This document shows, in pieces, positions 17,433 through 24,960 of a stretch of DNA of 34,678 nt. Position 1 is the first letter of the stretch; each line of letters begins with the position of its first letter. The notes below the pieces were generated by a model. The model had not been told where the DNA came from, ran no database searches, and saw nothing but the letters and a program-made list of their open reading frames with translations. The position numbers were made by a program, and so were the translations under genes. The stretch comes from Trichomonas tenax. Lineage: Eukaryota; Parabasalia; Trichomonadida; Trichomonadidae. The stretch spans positions 1 to 34,678 of the forward strand of contig JALKBU010000535.1 of assembly GCA_023091735.1 (NCBI GenBank). Reading direction: 5' to 3'.

Positions 17433-19382
17433 ATGAACCATATAGAGGAGGAATGTTACAAGCGTTCCATTAAATTAAAAATCAAATTTACAAGATTGGA
17501 AAATAAAAAAGTGAACGATGATAGTTTTCTATTCTTTGACATTTTATTCAAAAATCTGACACGTAAATCACTTTTTGCAATATACAATACTATCGAAAAT
17601 TCTCAAAAGTGCCAAAATTTAATGGACGAAGATTGCATCTCCTACTACGCATATTTCGATCAGGAGTCGCAGACTTACTACTACTTCAACAACCAGACTC
17701 AGGAGACTGTCTGGGAGTATCCAACCGATGGAGATGTGCTAGATCCGAAAACCGGAGACCTTTTCCCGAACCCGGAGGCTGAAAAGGAAGAGGAGGAGGT
17801 GGTAGAGGAGGTACCTAAGAAGACCGAAGCGCTAACGACTGGAATTAAACAACCTATGACGCAAACTTCCACGAACGCAAAAAGAGGACCGCCAGAACCA
17901 TTGTTTCGACGCCAAAGATGCTCTACACTCATTATAGATGGTGGAAATAGTAGCGGTAGTTTCCAATTGGATGTTCCTGACGTTGTTCTCAAATACGATC
18001 CAAAATATCACAGAGCGAACGCTAAGGGTCTTGTAATTCCATCTGAACAATATGGGAAGCCACAAAAATCTACAAATGATATGACAATAGAGCAAAAATT
18101 AGAATATTTAGATAAAGTACGTAATCACTCCTTCGATCAGCCCGCAAAGAGAAAGGCGCTTCAGAGTTTGACAGGAGAAAACAGTGTGACATATATGGAA
18201 TCGAAAATACGTGAAAGCGCTAGTGGAGGAATTGCTCTTCAAGATTTTGCGCGTAGACACTTCAAGAAAGCCCACAGAGGACTCACACGTCAACAGGTGC
18301 CGATAGACACACTGACATCATACGAAACAGACTGCATCTCGGAGCCTTTGCTGAACAATCTTCCTGATAATCTTCATAAGTCCGCTGTGAAGATGTTCCA
18401 GTACATCCTCGAGTATACAGGTGCAAACGGAAAGAGTCGTAATGAAAATGCTGCTGTTAACTTGGTCAGAATGATTCAAAAAAAAGAAAAACTGATTGAT
18501 GAATTATTCTTCCAACTCGTGAAGCAAACCAATGGAAACCCTAATAACGACATTCTCGGATACACGTGGGAGCTGTTCTGCATCGTTGCGACAATCTTCC
18601 CGTGCAGCAAAGATGTTGAAGTATGGATTCAAGCACACATTGCATCATCGATCTCCAACGAGGACACCAAGATCCGCCTTCTGACAACATTCACCTACAT
18701 TCGCTTCACTTCGAGATGCTCGACAGGCGAAGTAAAGCAAAATATTACTGACGCTTACATCAAAGAAATACCAATCCATTACCGTGCGACAAATCTCACA
18801 TTTGGCGTCTCTCTTTATGAGCTAATGTGGGGACAGCGTCGCGTCATGCCTCAGGTCCCACTCCCATATTTCCTCGTTCAAATTGTTCGTGCTCTGATCG
18901 ATGCTGGCGCTTTCTCTCGTGAGGGTATTTTCCATATTACGGGCAACATTAAGATGGTCAACGAACTCGAGCATGCGATTAACATGGGCGATGTCGTTTT
19001 AGATACTGCTGATGTCGACGACCTGGCCTCCCTTCTCAAGCGTTTCTTCAGAGAGCTCGTTGGAAGAGTTGTTCCGCAGTCTGAAATCAACTACATGATT
19101 CAGGCGATCAAAGATGGGACAGCTGTTGACTTTGCTGCCGATTTACCACCAGTCAACATGATGACTCTTGGATATCTTGTTGGATTCCTTCAGGACTTAG
19201 TCAAGCACCAGAATAAGACTCACATGAGTTTGAAGAAACTCACTGCACTCTGGGCACCAAACATCATGCAGGAAGACTTAAAGAATCCAAGCAATGTTTT
19301 AATTGCTGAAAAGTTCCTCGAACAACTCATTGAGAACTGGGATGTATCTGCTATATATCCTTTCAAGGGACAGCTGCTGTAA
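17433..19382 (+). CDS. WW-MyTH4-RhoGAP protein (ARHGAP39/Vilse type)
   Basis: The product is 649 aa if it starts at ATG 17433. ATG 17622 is an alternative, because the DNA before it is AT-rich and the codons turn host-like after it. Domains: WW at about 70-98 (AYFDQESQTYYYFNNQTQETVWEYP), an acidic then basic linker, MyTH4 at about 270-440 (LLNNLPDNLHKSAVKMFQYILEY...LGYTWELFCIVATIFP), and RhoGAP at about 456-636. This order is that of ARHGAP39/Vilse, which links microtubule-binding MyTH4 to Rho-family GTPase control. In the GAP domain the Arg-finger position is His (GIFHITGN, codon 18933-18935), while the LLKRFFREL lysine and arginine and the WAPNIM asparagine remain. The first WW tryptophan is Tyr. 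GAP activity may therefore be weak or lost, leaving a scaffold or GTPase-binding role. The family call is strong; the activity inference is moderate. Confidence 0.9.
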   Translation: MNHIEEECYKRSIKLKIKFTRLENKKVNDDSFLFFDILFKNLTRKSLFAIYNTIENSQKCQNLMDEDCISYYAYFDQESQTYYYFNNQTQETVWEYPTDGDVLDPKTGDLFPNPEAEKEEEEVVEEVPKKTEALTTGIKQPMTQTSTNAKRGPPEPLFRRQRCSTLIIDGGNSSGSFQLDVPDVVLKYDPKYHRANAKGLVIPSEQYGKPQKSTNDMTIEQKLEYLDKVRNHSFDQPAKRKALQSLTGENSVTYMESKIRESASGGIALQDFARRHFKKAHRGLTRQQVPIDTLTSYETDCISEPLLNNLPDNLHKSAVKMFQYILEYTGANGKSRNENAAVNLVRMIQKKEKLIDELFFQLVKQTNGNPNNDILGYTWELFCIVATIFPCSKDVEVWIQAHIASSISNEDTKIRLLTTFTYIRFTSRCSTGEVKQNITDAYIKEIPIHYRATNLTFGVSLYELMWGQRRVMPQVPLPYFLVQIVRALIDAGAFSREGIFHITGNIKMVNELEHAINMGDVVLDTADVDDLASLLKRFFRELVGRVVPQSEINYMIQAIKDGTAVDFAADLPPVNMMTLGYLVGFLQDLVKHQNKTHMSLKKLTALWAPNIMQEDLKNPSNVLIAEKFLEQLIENWDVSAIYPFKGQLL

Positions 19383-20376
19383 GCTGTTTATATATTTATA
19401 TATATTGTTTAACCATTATTTTTTTTTATTAAAATGTTTTTTGTTTTAAATTTTAGATTCTTCGTGATTTTTTTTAAATTGAAGGAAACTACAATTATCT
19501 TTAGTTTTAAAAGCTTCATAACATATTTTCATGTGCTTATAAGGGATCGAAATCAAGCAGGGTGTTGGTGGTTTTTCTCAATTTTGATTGTTTTACAGCA
19601 TCGTATTGGGAACAATGAGAGGCAGATTTATGCACCAACACGATAATAAAATAGTTTAATTCAGCATTCTGCTAGAAATTGATGCACTTGGGGCAATTTC
19701 AATCCTGTTTAAAAGAAAAAGGTTATAAAAAATCTCCAATTTCTTTTTCTTTCGATAAAATTGTACAATTTTTAAATAACCAAAACATATTTTAGTGCGC
19801 TTGCTTGTGCTCGCTATGTTTTCTGAATTGAGAAATCTTGGTTATTTTAAGCACCCTTTTGCAAAGTGATTTTGAATAGTCTCCAACCAACATAATCGTG
19901 GATGGTTGATCATAATATCAAGTGTTTAAATAAAATCATGGATACGATATGATGCCTTGACATAAATTCCACTTAAGCGTCATCATATATATCATGAAAT
20001 AATTTTGAAAAGTTTTCATAAACTTTTGATAACACAATTGATAGATGCTATTTCTTATCTAGTATTATAATGTTGAATTTATTTTTACAAAAGAAATTTT
20101 AGAATTTAGCCATTATTACCAGGTTTTGCCGCAGTTTGTACTACTATAATCAAAGCTTGCACGAGTTGAGTTCGTTCTTTTCCTTTCAAATAAATCAGAG
20201 GAAAATCAAATGTAATAAGAAAATAGTATTTGATGAATTCGAAATATTTTCATATTTCATGCGCAGCTCAAATCCTAATAATGATATAAGCGAAAATAAG
20301 TATTTGATAATATGTGTTTTGATATAAAATTGATTTTACATAAAATGATGAAAATTTTAGTAATTAAAACAGAGTT
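19383..20376. other. Intergenic, no gene recognised
   Basis: This is nearly 1 kb of AT-rich DNA between the convergent ends of the RhoGAP and HSBP1 genes. Short open frames exist but have no coding character. A slightly GC-richer piece lies at 19540-19640 (GCAGGGTGTTGGTGG...). I could not fold it into a tRNA or match it to a known RNA. Confidence 0.5.
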
Positions 20377-20577
20377 TTATTTGTCGGATTCTGCCTGCTG
20401 CATGAGGGTGTCGATGGAGGACTCGAGTTCGTTGATCTTTGAAGACATTTCGTCGATCCTCTTCAAAACTTGCTGGGCCATGTCAGTGAACTTCGACTCC
20501 ATCTGGCTGAAAATCTGGTCCATGAAGTTCGCGAGGTCCTCTGGCTGCGTTGGAAGCTGCTCTTCTGGCGCTGACAT
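20377..20577 (-). CDS. Heat shock factor-binding protein 1 (HSBP1)
   Basis: This 66-aa protein is almost all one amphipathic helix. After an acidic start (MSAPEEQLPTQPEDLANFM), the core QIFSQMESKFTDMAQQVLKRIDEMSSKINELESSIDTLM has the heptad pattern and the RIDxMSSxIxxLExxI signature of HSBP1, a trimeric coiled coil. In animals HSBP1 binds the trimerisation region of HSF1 and dampens the heat shock response; it also helps WASH complex assembly. Length is typical (about 75 aa in animals). Codons are unusually C/G-rich for the window (GAG, CTC, AAG), pointing to good expression. The stop reads TAAAA, including the trichomonad UAAA signal. Upstream, TCAAAATTTTAAACGTTCAG leads into the ATG. Confidence 0.9.
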   Translation of the reverse strand: MSAPEEQLPTQPEDLANFMDQIFSQMESKFTDMAQQVLKRIDEMSSKINELESSIDTLMQQAESDK

Positions 20578-20635
20578 CTGAACGTTTAAAATTTTGATTT
20601 TTAGGGCTTGCTGGATTTATTGAGGGTCAACTAAG

Positions 20636-20835
20636 AAGCAATATCATATACAACAAGGATTTGATTATGATGCTGATGGTAAAACCAAAGTTGCAATTTG
20701 TTATCATCAAGAAAGAAAAGTTAAAATTAATCATAAAACAAAAGAAACGGAAGAAGGGAAATGGTTGAATATTGATGTTTTTAAAAAGGTTTGGTTCTAC
20801 AACAGTTTCACAGGAAAGACAAACCAAGACCAAAT
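20636..20835 (+). pseudogene. Fragment of AIG1-like GTPase gene (C-terminal repeat region)
   Basis: Reading plus, this stretch encodes QYHIQQGFDYDADGKTK followed by VAICYHQERKVKINHKTK. That is nearly identical to the middle of the C-terminal half of the intact GTPase at 23434-24723. Similarity continues with small gaps through a GGTTCTACAACAGTT-like part and CAGGAAAGACAAA, then stops. It has no G domain, no start and no CNIA tail. It is in opposite orientation to the intact gene about 2.8 kb away, so it is a dispersed, dead piece of a local or genome-wide family. Confidence 0.85.
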
Positions 20836-20941
20836 TCTGCAGCAATAAAGCTTGTTGTTCGTGTTGAAAATAGGACTAACTTTTAATTTAAACCCGGTAA
20901 TATATACGATGAATTCCAATTCAAATCTGAAGCTCACAAAT

Positions 20942-21069
20942 CGCGAAAACTGGAGAATTTCGTGAAAAACGACAAGAAAACTTATAAATCTATCCCAGAA
21001 CACCATTTTGACTGGTGCCATATTGCAAGATGAATTAACAAGCTCATTTCTTTAAATTTGCCATCTCAG
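20942..21069 (+). repeat. Left copy of a 128-bp inverted repeat
   Basis: It runs from CGCGAAAACTGGAGAATTT to CCATCTCAG and matches the reverse complement of 22732-22858 at roughly 93% by eye. On its minus strand it contains the start of a small hydrophobic frame (MAPVKMVFWDRFISFLVVF..., 20797-21021). It might be the terminal repeat of a small element or an unrelated dispersed repeat. Confidence 0.85.
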
Positions 21070-21112
21070 ATCAAAACCTCTGAAAATTTCACAACTTCAT
21101 TTCAGTTCATTA

Positions 21113-21303
21113 ATGTCGATACCACCAGTAATGATGGACGAATTTAGATTGGATATGCATCATTTCGACAAAGAAATCCACAAACTTAGAATGGCACTGT
21201 GAGAGTTGGTTTTAATCAAGAAAACACTCCTAATCTCTATAAGTTGCTACATATCGTAACTGAAAACCCTCGTAGAAAATCCATTAATATACAAGCATTT
21301 TGA
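21113..21303 (+). pseudogene. Degenerate short reading frame with Inr-like start
   Basis: TTCAGTTCATTA directly precedes an ATG at 21113, resembling a trichomonad initiator. The frame reads MSIPPVMMDEFRLDMHHFDK for 29 codons, then stops. An overlapping frame continues with coding-like VRVGFNQENTPNLYKLLHIV until 21303. One frameshift would join the two. No family is recognised; it could be the dead 5' end of a small gene. Confidence 0.3.
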
Positions 21304-21779
21304 TGTTGTGTGCTGTTTGACAAATAAACTTTATGATATGTCATGTAAAAATTTGTCATGTCAAATTGGTATGTAAACCAAAAAAATATTTTGGAGTGAG
21401 AGTTCGATATATCACTATGCTCATGTATGTGTATATAATGCCGAACTTTGCCGCGAAAATCATTACCATGAGATATCAGTCTCGAAATGTAATGAGTTTT
21501 AATGAGTAGTTAGAGTATTATGATGTATGATATGTGATGCAAAACTAAGCTAGAAGAGGAGAGCTAAGTAATGTCGAAAATTAAATTGATTCAATTCACA
21601 AAATTAGAGATTGAAGAATATTTCTGTTGTGGATGTCATGCGCTCTATGAAATTGTATTGCCGTCATATGATTGATGCCTCTGCAAGCTCATGCAGCGGA
21701 GTTAGCCATTAAGGAGGCCAACATTTTTAAAAATTTGATTTTTTTTGTGATAAAACCTTCGAATTTTACCGAATATATA

Positions 21780-22065
21780 TAAACCGGCAAGTCTCCAGCC
21801 TTCGGCCTCTGACTTCGCCTAAGAAATTCCAGGGTCTCACCCCAGGAAAAAACTGGCAAGCTGCCTGCCTCTAGCTTTTGCCGAAGATACTACGTGACAA
21901 ATGTAGCGCGTTACATGTCAGATTAAATACCACTCATATTAACTAATAAGTTTTATAAATTACATGTAACAATGTAACATACTATACAGTATTTAGACCG
22001 GGGAACAGACCTTTTTCTGGCTCCGCAAGCCGGCAGAACATTCCGTTGAAGCAGAACATTTATCC
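21780..22065. other. GC-richer unexplained patch inside the inverted repeat
   Basis: Around 21783-21900 the base composition becomes clearly richer in C and G (CCGGCAAGTCTCCAGCCTTC, GGTCTCACCCCAGG, CTGCCTGCCTCTAGC), unlike neighbouring intergenic DNA. An ACATGT-containing palindrome-like TTACATGTAAC follows at about 21960. I recognise no gene, and the patch leads into the tail-fibre remnant. Confidence 0.4.
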
Positions 22066-22449
22066 AACTGTGGATTTGGTACATGGACACAAATCGTAGA
22101 TAGATTTCTGTATTGTGCTAATAGTAGTAATCAAACTGGTGGTTCTAAAAATATATCTATTAATAACTTACCAGCACATAACCATTATATTAATTTAAAC
22201 ACTAATAATAGTGGAAGTCATACACACTCAATAAGTAACAGAGGTTATTTCAGCTGCGATAGTGGCAGTAAACATACAATTTCGCGATTTGATATTTCAA
22301 TCGATCCCAGAGAGTATAACACAGGTTTGAACATAGATGAAGCAGGAAATCACTCACATAACGTTAGTGGCAATACTTCTAACACAGGTTCCGGAACAGA
22401 TTACACGCCACCGTATATTACTGTGTATGCTTGGTATAGAACTGATTAA
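22066..22449 (+). pseudogene. Maverick tail-collar fibre remnant (second copy)
   Basis: Reading plus, it encodes NCGFGTWTQIVDRFLYC, NSSNQTGGSKNIS, NNLPAHNHYI, repeated SHTHS and GNHSHNV motifs, and the closing GTDYTPPYITVYAWYR before a stop at 22447-22449. This parallels the last half of the fibre protein at 526-1305, including the collar W-x-QI-x-DRF and HNH motifs. The stalk and the YPVGSIY start are missing, and the upstream sequence is unrelated, so it is a truncated remnant of a different, diverged Maverick insertion. Confidence 0.85.
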
Positions 22450-22463
22450 AAATATATATTTTT

Positions 22464-22545
22464 TTGAAATTTATATTTTAATTATTTTTGTAATTTTTAT
22501 TTTTAATTAATTTTGGAATTTATATTTTTTAATTATTTTTTGAAG
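22464..22545. repeat. AT-only imperfect tandem repeat, about 27-30 bp
   Basis: Three degenerate units of the form GAATTTATATTTTTAATTATTTTTG follow the fibre remnant, then long T and A runs to 22580. It is probably a slippage product. Confidence 0.6.
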
Positions 22546-22601
22546 AGATAAAATAGTATTTTTTTTTTTTTAAAAAAATAGCTTGTTTGTGCCCAGAGTT
22601 T

Positions 22602-22647
22602 AACATTTTGATAAACTATACCGCTAGGTATAGTTTATCAAAATGTT
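22602..22647. repeat. Perfect 21-bp inverted repeat with 4-nt loop
   Basis: The arms at 22602-22622 and 22627-22647 are exact reverse complements around the loop GCTA. Each arm starts or ends with AACATTTTGATAAACTATA. It lies just inside the right copy of the larger inverted repeat. It could form a cruciform or hairpin transcript, or mark an element end. Confidence 0.95.
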
Positions 22648-22731
22648 TATTACTTTCTACAGTGGTAAAGCTGGGTAATAATTGCTTTGCGAGATCTCGA
22701 TTAAATTTTCTAAAATTAATTTGGTTATTCC

Positions 22732-22858
22732 CGAGATGGCAAATTTAAAGAAGTGAGCTTGTTAATTCATCTAGCAATATGGCATCAGCCAAAATGGTGT
22801 TCCGGGTTAGATTTATAAGTTTTCTTGTCATTTTTCACGAAATTCTCCAGTTTTCGCG
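22732..22858 (-). repeat. Right copy of the 128-bp inverted repeat
   Basis: This is the reverse complement of 20942-21069 with about nine differences. On the plus strand it holds the start of a 52-codon frame (22779-22937, MASAKMVFRVRFISFLVIF...) that parallels the frame in the left copy. The similarity stops at both ends at matching points, so the boundaries are sharp. Confidence 0.85.
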
Positions 22859-22922
22859 GATGATATATAGAATGGTTCTACTGGCGCCAGAAATGTCGCC
22901 ACTAGCCCTATTCTATTTTTTT

Positions 22923-23060
22923 GAAACTCACAAATGAACTCATAGATGATTACATAGATGAATATATTTTGAAACTCATAGATGATGAACTCATAAAAAT
23001 GATTACATATATGAGATAAAAAATTAAATAATAAATAAGATAAAGGAAATTAGATTAGAT
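22923..23060. repeat. Low-complexity ACTCATAGATGA-like repeats
   Basis: Short phrases such as GAAACTCA, CTCATAGATGA, GATTACATA and GATGAGATAAAAAAT recur irregularly. No frame or RNA is seen. Confidence 0.5.
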
Positions 23061-23117
23061 GAGATAAAAAATGAATTCATTTTTAATTTTTTTTTATATT
23101 TTTTTATTTCTGAAGAA

Positions 23118-23297
23118 ATGGATAGACAAACACTTGATAAAATGCTTAAGGAAGAGATAGCAAAAGTTAAATTGAAGCAGGTGGAAGATCAAAGGCGAGC
23201 AAAGAAAGTGCAAACTCTGAGGAAAGTAAAAATGAATACAATTGATCGATTGACCCACTTTAACGAAATTTTGTGTGTTCAGCATACTATCTTCTGA
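23118..23297 (+). CDS. Possible 59-aa charged helical peptide or gene fragment
   Basis: An ATG at 23118 opens a frame for 59 residues with strong helix and coiled-coil character (MDRQTLDKMLKEEIAKVKLK, then QVEDQRRAKKVQTLRKVKMN) ending in TGA. Composition after the stop is AT-rich. The opposite-strand frame across it is a shadow, as the plus-strand product has far more protein-like charge patterning. I recognise no family. Its place next to repeat debris makes a fragment of a longer coiled-coil gene the likelier reading. Confidence 0.35.
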   Translation: MDRQTLDKMLKEEIAKVKLKQVEDQRRAKKVQTLRKVKMNTIDRLTHFNEILCVQHTIF

Positions 23298-23433
23298 TAG
23301 TGTATTCGAATCATTAGCAGACTTTTGAATGATGCTTTTAAAAAATGCGATTAAAATCGAAGTTTTTCCATTTGTCAAGAAATTATAAATATTAAAAAAA
23401 ATATTGTTTATATTAAAAACCCAAAATCATGTG

Positions 23434-24723
23434 TTAAGCAATATTGCAAACTGTCTTATGATTGTCTTCATAATGTATATCATAATGTTTAACAATTTTT
23501 TCTGTTGGCTGATTGGCGTTTTCCGGCATCGGCAATTCCTTTTTTGTATCAGGAACCTCTTTATAATCTCCATAGCTCTTAACTCCATCAGGACTGATTG
23601 TAACATCTCTCACCATCTCGTATTGATACAATGACATTTTACCTTCAGCATTCTTTTCATAGCTTGTCTTGATTTGTCTTTCCTGATTAACTATTGCAGA
23701 ACCAACTTTTACTATCTTTTTAGTGCTATCAATATTAGACCATTTGCCTTCTTCCTTTTGTTTTGTTTTATGATTAATTTTAACTTTTCTTTCTTGATCA
23801 TAAAAAATTGCAACTTTGGTTTTACCATCAGCATCATAATCAAATCCTTGTTGTATATTATATTGATTCTCAGTTTTTTCTTCTATTACTGTCTGAGAGT
23901 ACTCGGTAGTAGTTTCCCATTGAGTATAATAAGGCTGGACATTTGGTTCATTAGAAATGATTTTATAGCGCCTGCGATTAATGAAATTCTCTATGAAATT
24001 ACCAGGATTTTCTTTATCTGGGAAAATTCCTAGAGAAACGTTGAATTCTTCTTCTAGCTCCTTTGTATATCCAATGTGAGCATCTTCTTTAAATTCCTTA
24101 GGATTCATTTTCTCTTTCATTAATGACCAGCCAAGGAAATTCGTAACATTCTTCTGTACAAATTCCTTATCGGGTTTTGCACAATTAACATAGTAAATGG
24201 GGATTTCTGGTATTTCGGTTTCACCAGATATTTCCGTTAGGTAATCAGTGAGGATTTTTTTATACTCCCTGTTTTTAACAGTTCTGTCGGGATAATTCTG
24301 ACTAGAGAATGTGAATATAATGCATATATGAGAAATTACTTGCTTTCCCAAGGCATCATAAACAAATTTAATCACATCTTTTACCCCTTGAGTGAATCTG
24401 TTAATCTGTGCTTGTATGACGATTCCGATTGCATTGATCCCTCCTTTATATTTCTTCAACATTAGGGCAAGTTTGCGAATCTGATCATCTGTGAGATTTA
24501 TACCATCACCGAAACCTTCAGTATCGATAACAATTCTTTTTATGCCATTTACAACATTATAAGAGGCCCTTGGTTCATATGTACACGGTTCTGGTAAGTT
24601 ACTTTCTTGAAATGATTTCTTTTGTAGAAATAGGTTGCCGACTGAGCTCTTACCAGATCCTGTGTCACCTATAAACATCACAGTTACTTCTGACTCTTGT
24701 GTGCTATCTCCTTCGGTCGTCAT
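23434..24723 (-). CDS. AIG1/GIMAP-like GTPase with C-terminal repeats and CaaX-like tail (copy A)
   Basis: This 429-aa protein has its G domain at about 13-215: P-loop GDTGSGKSS (19-27), G3 DTEGFGDG, then the AIG1 conserved box INAIGIVIQAQINRFTQGVKDVIKFVYDALG. A clear G4 (TKxD) is not seen; the place reads FTFSSQNYPDRT. The C-terminal half has three related beta-rich units around YKIISN...YYTQWETTTEY, VAIFYDQERKVKI...KWSNID and RDVTISPDGVKSYGDY. The protein ends in CNIA, a CaaX-like tail. AIG1 GTPases act on membranes by nucleotide-dependent assembly; the tail suggests prenyl anchoring instead of a membrane helix. It is divergent from copy B with 237 bp between the ATGs. TTCATTTCTATAA just before the ATG resembles an Inr. 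Confidence 0.85.
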   Translation of the reverse strand: MTTEGDSTQESEVTVMFIGDTGSGKSSVGNLFLQKKSFQESNLPEPCTYEPRASYNVVNGIKRIVIDTEGFGDGINLTDDQIRKLALMLKKYKGGINAIGIVIQAQINRFTQGVKDVIKFVYDALGKQVISHICIIFTFSSQNYPDRTVKNREYKKILTDYLTEISGETEIPEIPIYYVNCAKPDKEFVQKNVTNFLGWSLMKEKMNPKEFKEDAHIGYTKELEEEFNVSLGIFPDKENPGNFIENFINRRRYKIISNEPNVQPYYTQWETTTEYSQTVIEEKTENQYNIQQGFDYDADGKTKVAIFYDQERKVKINHKTKQKEEGKWSNIDSTKKIVKVGSAIVNQERQIKTSYEKNAEGKMSLYQYEMVRDVTISPDGVKSYGDYKEVPDTKKELPMPENANQPTEKIVKHYDIHYEDNHKTVCNIA

Positions 24724-24960
24724 TTATAGAAATGAAGTCAATTTTGTTTAAACAATTTTGGGCTTTGAGATTTTAAATCCCCCACAAAAATGCAATCTTT
24801 CCATCAATATATGTATTGAAAATGTTGGTACCAAGTAATATGTATTGAGCACAATATCGTTGAAAATTTGAAACTGATAAATTCTCCAAAGCATTGAAAT
24901 TTTAGTTGGAGAAATTTTGTTTTATTTTCATTTCTTTTTTATAAGAACGCTTCAATATAT

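Noticed and set aside
9788..19382. Introns in the long genes
   Set aside because: Frames are open throughout, and I saw no GTATGT followed by an ACTAACACACAG-type acceptor.
19540..19640. Possible tRNA or small RNA in a GC-richer piece
   Set aside because: No cloverleaf or B-box (GGTTCGA-like) could be found.
21780..22060. CRISPR-like or direct-repeat array
   Set aside because: Short similar words occur, but there is no regular period, and the organism is a eukaryote.
23094..23378. Minus-strand 94-codon frame
   Set aside because: It begins with TTG and is hydrophobic and antisense to the more protein-like plus-strand 59-codon frame.
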